This document shows, one piece after another, positions 7,054 to 11,656 of a stretch of DNA of 11,656 nucleotides. Source of the stretch: Planctomycetaceae bacterium UBA6172 (GTDB lineage Bacteria; Planctomycetota; Planctomycetia; Pirellulales; Pirellulaceae); contig DITY01000183.1 in assembly GCA_002422955.1 (NCBI GenBank), positions 1-11,656 on the forward strand, written 5' to 3'. Each line of letters begins with the position of its first letter. The first letter of the stretch is position 1. A program made the translations under genes and the position numbers. Under the pieces are notes generated by a model that saw only the letters and a program-made list of their open reading frames with translations, was not told where the DNA came from and made no database searches.

Positions 7054-7776
7054 ATGTGCTGTGTTGCTTCGATTGATCTGACGTCGCTCCGATTCTCGCT
7101 CGCGTTCGTCGCGGTCCTCGGGTGTGGCCTGGGGTTGGCCCGCGGCGAGGAGTCGACGTCCGTACCGAGCGGGCAATTCGGCTTTCTGGAGACGCCCGAC
7201 CCCGAACCGGGCGACATGATTTTCGAACCGAGTTGGATTCCGGAGTCAGGCCTCGCAACCGAATCCGATTTCGAGGGGGAGCTGTTTTGGCCGAGCGACA
7301 TCGGTGGGGACCATAGCCATCACGAGGATCACATCCATCACGGTGCACATGGTCATCACGGGGCACATGGTCATCACGGGGTCAGCGGTAAGCACGGAAT
7401 TAGTCGCGATCCGGGTAAGCCGCAAAAACCTCGGCATGAGAAGCCGGGGGATATCAATCGCGGCGACTGCCCGCCCCATCGCTACGGCATGCATGCACCG
7501 GAGCGGGCCGGGTGGCCGAATCAGACTCGTCGCTTCGCCCAAACTTCGGTCACGAAACGGCATGCCTTCGGATACGTCGGGGGCGGCGCGGCGTTTGGCG
7601 GACGCCAGCCCCGTGCCAGCGAGGGGGTCTGGGGGATGGACTATCGGGGGCGGTTGCCCTTCCGCCGGATTTGGTTGGGCTGGACGGATGGCAAATCGCA
7701 AGGCGGCGAAGGCGTCTATCAGACCGACGGACATGTCGAACCGTCGCTGCCCGGCTGGTTTCACGACGGAGAATGA
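7054..7776 (+). CDS. secreted histidine-rich protein of unknown function
   Basis: This encodes 240 residues. A hydrophobic segment (about 12-29, SLRFSLAFVAVLGCGLGLA) followed by RG-EES suggests export by a signal peptide. The VLGC within it is only a poor lipobox. The mature part starts acidic, then carries a His cluster at about 90-113 built from an HHGAHG repeat, likely to bind Zn, Ni, Cu or another soft metal. A Lys/Pro/His linker leads to a C-terminal module of about 75 residues with GYVGGGAAFGG, WGMDYRG, RRIWLGW, QGGEGVYQTDGH in order. From memory, variants of this Gly/Trp-rich module occur in other planctomycete secreted hypothetical proteins. I know no function for it. The ATG at 7054 is preceded only by a GGGGG run at 7042-7046, so the start is probable, not certain. 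It converges with the iron-sulfur gene 95 bases downstream. I cannot name the gene. Confidence 0.7.
   Translation: MCCVASIDLTSLRFSLAFVAVLGCGLGLARGEESTSVPSGQFGFLETPDPEPGDMIFEPSWIPESGLATESDFEGELFWPSDIGGDHSHHEDHIHHGAHGHHGAHGHHGVSGKHGISRDPGKPQKPRHEKPGDINRGDCPPHRYGMHAPERAGWPNQTRRFAQTSVTKRHAFGYVGGGAAFGGRQPRASEGVWGMDYRGRLPFRRIWLGWTDGKSQGGEGVYQTDGHVEPSLPGWFHDGE
7336..7389 (+). repeat. 18-bp tandem repeat encoding HHGAHG
   Basis: Units start at 7336, 7354 and 7372. The first two differ by one base (T or G at unit position 9). The third keeps only its first half, so there are about 2.6 copies. The period is six codons, so copy-number change keeps the frame and adds or removes one His-rich hexapeptide. 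Confidence 0.85.
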
Positions 7777-7819
7777 TTCGCAGCACGAGGCGGAAGGCTT
7801 CGGCCCGCCCGCGCGACCT

Positions 7820-7846
7820 GGGCCGCCGCGGTTGAATCGCGGGCCC
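7820..7846. terminator. strong hairpin between converging genes
   Basis: GGGC (7820-7823) pairs with GCCC (7843-7846), and CCGCG (7826-7830) pairs with CGCGG (7838-7842), with a 2-base bulge and a GTTGAAT loop. It lies 43 bases after the His-rich gene stop and 25 bases after the iron-sulfur gene stop on the other strand, so it could serve both directions. No T-run follows on either strand. Confidence 0.5.
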
Positions 7847-7871
7847 CATCTCAGCGGCGCCCTTCGTCGGC

Positions 7872-10505
7872 TCAGCCCAACCGAGCCTTGCCGTCCCGTG
7901 CGACGATTTTGAGCAACTGCTCGCCGCTCATTCGGTGCGCCGCGTCGTGCGGACAGGCATACACGCAACTCGGTTTGCCGTCGATGCTGCGGCACAGGTC
8001 ACAGGTCGTTGCCTTCTGCTGGATTACGGGAATCGCCCGGTCGTCGCGGAGTTCGTAGACCTCCTGCAACTTGCCGGTTTGCGGATCGACTTCCGTTTTG
8101 GCAAAGCCGTGCATGTTGATGTTGCCGTAGGGGCAATTCTGCGCGCAGAGACCACAGCCGATGCAGTAATCCTCGATGCGGATCTCGAGCGACTTACCGT
8201 TGCGGTGGATCGCGTCGACGGGGCAGCCGACCAAGCAGTAGGGGTCCATACACGATCGGCAACTGCTGGCGACCAAAAAGCGATCGAACCGCAAGCCCTC
8301 GCGGACCAATCGGGTGACGCCTTGGTGCGTGTCGGCGCAGGCCTTCGTGCACTCGTCGCAGCGGGTGCATTTCTCCAGATCGAGCACCAGCAAGCTTTGG
8401 CTCAGGAACAATCCCTGGTCCAGGAACTCGTCTGTCTCCTCGCTGTCGAGTTGCTTGCCGGTGACGCGTTCTTGCTTCAGGATTCGCTGCGCCGTGGCGA
8501 TCAGCGGTTCCGCGATCCGGGGGAACCGCTGGATCAGCTCTTCGAAATCGCTGGCCCGGATGCGGATCAACTCGACGTGATCGAGGGCCGAGAAGGACGC
8601 GGTACGGCGACCGGAAAGGATTTGCGAGGACTGATCACCGGTCAGCGATTCCACGCCGAACAGCTTGGTCAGCAGGCCGATTTCGCCAAAGTAGTTCCCT
8701 GGCGAGACGTAGCCGAGAACCCGCTCCGAGGCACCGTACTGCTGGGACAATTTGACAAACCCCAAGCGGTTGATGTACAGCGCGTCGGCGATTTCGCCCT
8801 GCCTGAAGATCGTTTGGCCGGGGTCGACCGAGATCAGCCCGACGCGATCGGTCAGGAACTCGGTTGCCTGGTCACGCTCGGCATCGCCGAGGCCTTCGAA
8901 GATCGGTAACGACTTGATCTGCCCGCGGAGCCGTCGATTGCGATAGACGCGATCGAGGAACTCGCGACAAACCTCGTTCCGCTGGATCATGTACAGGACG
9001 TTGCGGCGGATTTCGACGACCGTCGCCGGCTCCTTGGCGACAACCGTGGCCGAGCGGGGATAATTGTTCAAGCAGGCCATCTCTCCCAAGATGATGTCGT
9101 CGGGAGTGATCTCGAATCGATTCCCTTCCTCGACGTGCACGCCGTGCAGGTCGTTGACGCGAGCGGTGGCGGTGGACGCTTCGCCCGCGGGCGTCGCCCA
9201 CCCGAGCAGTCGTCGCCAAGGCGAAGCCGATCGCTGGGGTTGCGCCGCAGCTTGAGATTTGATGCTCCCTTCGAACCGACCGCTGACGATGACGAAGGCC
9301 GTGGTGCCGTGTTCCCCCTCGCGGCAGAGCACTTCGCCCGGGGTCAGGTGGCGGAGGTGAAACGAACTCTGATTGAACTGGATGAACTTCGGCGGCAAGC
9401 CGGCGAACAACGGGATCGCCATCAGCTCGCGAATGTCGACTGGCGGGGTGCCGTCGTCTTGCCGATTCAGGGCCAAATACGCCGGCTGAAACTCCAAGGC
9501 CCCGGTGGGGCAGGAGATCACGCACTCGCCGCAGGAGACGCAGGAACTCTCTCCCATCGGGTCGTCGAGGTCGAAGCCGATGTGGCTGTCGAAACCTTTG
9601 CCGAACTTGCCGATGACATGATTTTCCTTGATCTGGTTGCAGCCTCGCGTGCAGCGCGAGCAGAGGATGCACTGATCGGGATCGACCAGCACCATGCGAC
9701 TGGAATTATCGAGCCGCGAGGGGATAGACGGTTTCGCTCCCGGGCGCCGCACGATCGTCTTCTGGCTCGTTGCGAAGCGGCTGTGAGTGATCTCCAAACG
9801 GTTCGCCAAGGCGGCCAATTCGTTGCCAAAGAGCGGCTTTTCGGCCACCGGGGCAGCGTCTGCTCCTCCGTCGCCCGAACCGCCATGGCCCGACGCTTTG
9901 CTGGTGGCCCCGCCTCCCGGCAGGTGATCGGCGACCAGCAATTCGGTCAGCAGTCCGGCGGCGCGTTTGACCCGCGCCGCGGCGGCGGGGTCGGCCTGAC
10001 TTTGGATGGTGTGGACGATCATCCCGTCGGTGACCTGCTGGACGCAGGCCGGGACGAGCTTGCTGCGTCTCCCTCGACGGGTCTCCTCGACCGCTTCGAC
10101 CATGCAAACGCGGCAGACACCGACCGGGGCCATGTGTTCGCGATGACACAGCGTCGGGATGGGGTTGAAGTCGCCGGCGCTCTGCACGAACGCCTCGGCC
10201 GCCGCGTCGTAAATGGTGGCCGGGCGGGGGATCGCATTCCCCTCGTCGTCACGGCGGACCACCCCTTGCGAATCGCGCAGCGGCAACGCCTTCTTGATCG
10301 TCACCTCGCGGCCATCGATCGTCAGCCGGATATCGGCATCGAAATCGGCGGCGGACGCGCGATTGACTCGAACCAAGCGACCGTCAATGTCACGGGCGAA
10401 CAGACCTTCGTCATCGAACGGCTTGGCCGGTTCCTCGAAACCGGCGGCAAAGTCGATGGTCTGGCTGGCGAGCGTTCGCAGGCGATCGAGCCCTTCGTTG
10501 TCCAT
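7872..10505 (-). CDS. NuoG/HoxU-like iron-sulfur protein fused to two cyclic-nucleotide-binding domains and a DmsB-like ferredoxin module
   Basis: This encodes 877 residues, cytoplasmic, with no signal peptide. Residues 58-165 form a NuoG-type [2Fe-2S] domain (C120, C131, C134, C154) with an insert near 72-95. Residues 271-340 hold two [4Fe-4S] motifs: C279, C282, C285, C289 and C322, C325, C328, C332, the second ending CPTGAL as in HoxU, FdsA or FeFe-hydrogenase N-termini. Residues 362-525 are a first cyclic-nucleotide-binding domain, with phosphate cassette G474-E475 to P483-R484-S-A-T. Residues 533-675 are a second, with F606-G-E608 and R634-T-A636 separated by an insert. Residues 705-855 carry four [4Fe-4S] motifs in DmsB/NrfC order, starting C713, C749, C781 and C835. 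There is no molybdopterin, flavin or helix-turn-helix domain. The expected His-Cys3 cluster site is degenerate (H194 with no cysteines). It probably accepts electrons from NuoF, whose TGA overlaps this ATG. GGAG at 10513-10516 is the ribosome binding site. The role of ligand binding is inferred. Confidence 0.88.
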   Translation of the reverse strand: MDNEGLDRLRTLASQTIDFAAGFEEPAKPFDDEGLFARDIDGRLVRVNRASAADFDADIRLTIDGREVTIKKALPLRDSQGVVRRDDEGNAIPRPATIYDAAAEAFVQSAGDFNPIPTLCHREHMAPVGVCRVCMVEAVEETRRGRRSKLVPACVQQVTDGMIVHTIQSQADPAAAARVKRAAGLLTELLVADHLPGGGATSKASGHGGSGDGGADAAPVAEKPLFGNELAALANRLEITHSRFATSQKTIVRRPGAKPSIPSRLDNSSRMVLVDPDQCILCSRCTRGCNQIKENHVIGKFGKGFDSHIGFDLDDPMGESSCVSCGECVISCPTGALEFQPAYLALNRQDDGTPPVDIRELMAIPLFAGLPPKFIQFNQSSFHLRHLTPGEVLCREGEHGTTAFVIVSGRFEGSIKSQAAAQPQRSASPWRRLLGWATPAGEASTATARVNDLHGVHVEEGNRFEITPDDIILGEMACLNNYPRSATVVAKEPATVVEIRRNVLYMIQRNEVCREFLDRVYRNRRLRGQIKSLPIFEGLGDAERDQATEFLTDRVGLISVDPGQTIFRQGEIADALYINRLGFVKLSQQYGASERVLGYVSPGNYFGEIGLLTKLFGVESLTGDQSSQILSGRRTASFSALDHVELIRIRASDFEELIQRFPRIAEPLIATAQRILKQERVTGKQLDSEETDEFLDQGLFLSQSLLVLDLEKCTRCDECTKACADTHQGVTRLVREGLRFDRFLVASSCRSCMDPYCLVGCPVDAIHRNGKSLEIRIEDYCIGCGLCAQNCPYGNINMHGFAKTEVDPQTGKLQEVYELRDDRAIPVIQQKATTCDLCRSIDGKPSCVYACPHDAAHRMSGEQLLKIVARDGKARLG

Positions 10506-10507
10506 CA
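10503..10507 (-). other. TGATG stop-start overlap coupling nuoF to the iron-sulfur gene
   Basis: On the minus strand the nuoF stop TGA (10507-10505) shares its A with the ATG (10505-10503) of the next gene. A GGAG sits at 10516-10513, seven bases before that ATG. This arrangement implies translational coupling and roughly equal synthesis of the two proteins, as expected for subunits of one complex. Confidence 0.85.
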
Positions 10508-11656
10508 GGTGGCTCCGGAGACGTTTTCGGTACCGCGTTCATCGGCGGTGGGGCGGTCCGGCGGCTGGCAACGCGCCGCGACCAGATGCGGAAAGAAGCG
10601 AAATAAAGTTCGAGCCGGATTGCTGGCGACTTGGCCGAGGCCGCAGATGCTGGTGGCTTCCATCACGTCACCCAGTTCCGCGACCGTCTCCCGGAGCACC
10701 GGCAAATCGCTCGATCGGATCTTGCCGTCCTGCACCTGCGTCACCAGCGATGTGATTTTCTCGGAGCCGATGCGGCAGGGGACGCATTTGCCGCACGACT
10801 CGTTGCGGAAGAAACGGCTGCAAGCGAGCGCCTCGGAGACGATGTCGGACGACGCACCGTAAACGACAAGCCCCGCGCCCAACATGAAGCCCATCGCGCG
10901 GGCCACGTTGATATCGAGCGGCAAGTCGCGAACGCTGACGGTCGAGATGCCGCCGCCGGTTAGCGTTTTGGCGAACGAGCGGCTGAAACCCTCCGCCGGG
11001 ATTTTCGCTGGCCACAGGCCTCCCGAGGGTCCCGACAACGCCACCGCGGCCAGTTCGACCCCGCCCCGCATCCCGCCTGCGAAACGGTCGATCAGCTCGC
11101 CGAGCGTGATCCCGGTGGGGACTTCATAGACCCCCGGTCGCGCGACATCGCCGCTGATCGAGAACAGCCTCCGGCCACGAACCCGCTCGGCTTGTCCCAC
11201 CAGATCGAACGGACCGGTCTTGTAGCCCTGGTCGCGAAACCACTGGCCGCGCGAACGGTCCATGATCGCCGGAACCCAAGCGAAGGTTTCGACGTTGTTC
11301 AACAGCGTGGGCTGGTTGAGATAACCGTTGGTCATCAGTTCCGGAGGCCGGTTTCGCGGTTCGGCGCGTTTGTCTTCCATCGCTTCGATCAGCGCCGTCT
11401 GCTCGCCGCAGATGTAACCTCCCGGGCTGACGTAGACTTCGAGCTCGAAGCTGTGCCCCGAACCGAGGATGTCATCGCCGAGCATCCCCAGGCCGCGGGC
11501 GTGGCGAATTTCCTGCCGCAGACGTTCGATCTGCTCCGGATACTCGTGCCGGACATAGATCCAACCCCGTTCGGCACCGACGACCAACCCGCCCAGGATC
11601 ATCCCTTCGATCAGCAGATGCGGGAATCGCAACAGGATCTCGCGATCCTTGAACGT
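10505..11656 (-). CDS. nuoF: NADH-quinone oxidoreductase subunit F-type flavoprotein, 5'-truncated
   Basis: The visible part is 383 codons of a NuoF/HoxF/FdsB-type 51-kDa subunit, which oxidises NADH with FMN and passes electrons to a [4Fe-4S] cluster. The frame stays open to the window edge, where TFKDREIL matches the family's TFKDR segment, so the N-terminal Gly-rich FMN/NADH loop lies outside. Numbering from the edge, GGYICGEQTAL at about 79-89 belongs to the flavin/NADH fold. An SLBB-type segment (FSISGDVARPGVYEVP) spans about 165-180. The cluster motif ESCGKCVPCRIG gives C288, C291 and C294, with the fourth ligand C338 in SICGLG. All four are present. A short Pro-rich tail ends the protein. 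A TTG at 11632 is not a real start. The gene is coupled to the iron-sulfur fusion gene, so it is probably part of a dedicated NADH-oxidising complex, not standard complex I. A NuoE-like subunit may be encoded just upstream. Confidence 0.93.
   Translation of the reverse strand, partial: TFKDREILLRFPHLLIEGMILGGLVVGAERGWIYVRHEYPEQIERLRQEIRHARGLGMLGDDILGSGHSFELEVYVSPGGYICGEQTALIEAMEDKRAEPRNRPPELMTNGYLNQPTLLNNVETFAWVPAIMDRSRGQWFRDQGYKTGPFDLVGQAERVRGRRLFSISGDVARPGVYEVPTGITLGELIDRFAGGMRGGVELAAVALSGPSGGLWPAKIPAEGFSRSFAKTLTGGGISTVSVRDLPLDINVARAMGFMLGAGLVVYGASSDIVSEALACSRFFRNESCGKCVPCRIGSEKITSLVTQVQDGKIRSSDLPVLRETVAELGDVMEATSICGLGQVASNPARTLFRFFPHLVAARCQPPDRPTADERGTENVSGAT

Noticed and set aside
7087..7143. 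Lipoprotein signal in the His-rich protein (VLGC)
   Set aside because: Leu at position -2 is unusual, the hydrophobic segment continues past the cysteine, and a signal peptidase I site (LARG-E) follows. It is left as possible but not called.
9250..9800. Fnr/Crp-type transcription factor suggested by the cyclic-nucleotide-binding domains
   Set aside because: No helix-turn-helix follows either domain. Both are embedded between iron-sulfur modules, so a redox role fits better than DNA binding.
9135..10862. 575-codon open frame on the plus strand opposite the iron-sulfur and nuoF genes
   Set aside because: The minus strand here encodes unmistakable Cys-motif domains. The plus-strand translation shows no motif, and it spans the junction of two coupled genes. 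Long antisense frames are common in GC-rich DNA.

Overview
The window is about 11.7 kb of GC-rich bacterial DNA that most likely comes from a planctomycete of the Pirellulales/Rhodopirellula type. This rests on three things: a secreted protein starting with the planctomycete extracellular-protein motif (basic stretch, then LETLETRHLMAG) followed by dockerin-like Ca-binding loops; a small secreted His-rich protein whose C-terminal half resembles a module I associate with planctomycete hypothetical proteins; and the general style of large secreted proteins in GC-rich DNA with few clear operons. The assignment is inference from these hallmarks, not from a marker-gene comparison.

Layout. (1) Positions 1-1840, plus strand: three 26-bp tandem repeats, each able to form a short hairpin, then rplS (ribosomal protein L19), yraN (UPF0102 nuclease-fold protein) and a sugar phosphate isomerase/epimerase-type TIM barrel, closely spaced and probably co-transcribed. 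(2) 1970-4081, minus strand: a 703-aa secreted outer-membrane beta-barrel resembling alginate-export porins. (3) 4283-6805, plus strand, divergent from the barrel gene: an 840-aa secreted protein with two dockerin-like loops and two GlcG/HbpS (DUF336) domains. (4) 6806-7053: an intergenic stretch rich in short repeats and hairpins. (5) 7054-7776, plus strand: a 240-aa secreted His-rich protein. (6) 7872-11656, minus strand: a NuoF-type NADH dehydrogenase flavoprotein subunit, truncated at its 5' end by the window edge, translationally coupled (TGATG overlap) to an 877-aa multi-domain iron-sulfur protein.

The most unusual item is the 877-aa protein. It joins a NuoG/HoxU/FdsA-like N-terminus ([2Fe-2S] plus two [4Fe-4S] sites), two cyclic-nucleotide-binding domains, and a DmsB/NrfC-like four-cluster ferredoxin module in one chain. 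With NuoF as partner, this looks like a soluble NADH-oxidising module whose electron wire is interrupted by ligand-sensing domains. The simplest reading is an NADH:acceptor oxidoreductase gated or tuned by a cyclic nucleotide. The final acceptor (quinone through an NrfD/DmsC-type membrane protein, or a catalytic subunit) is not in the window. It may be encoded upstream of nuoF on the minus strand, beyond position 11656.

No tRNA, rRNA, CRISPR array, transposase or phage gene was recognised. Promoter and terminator calls are weak. They rest on eye-found hairpins and consensus-like boxes.
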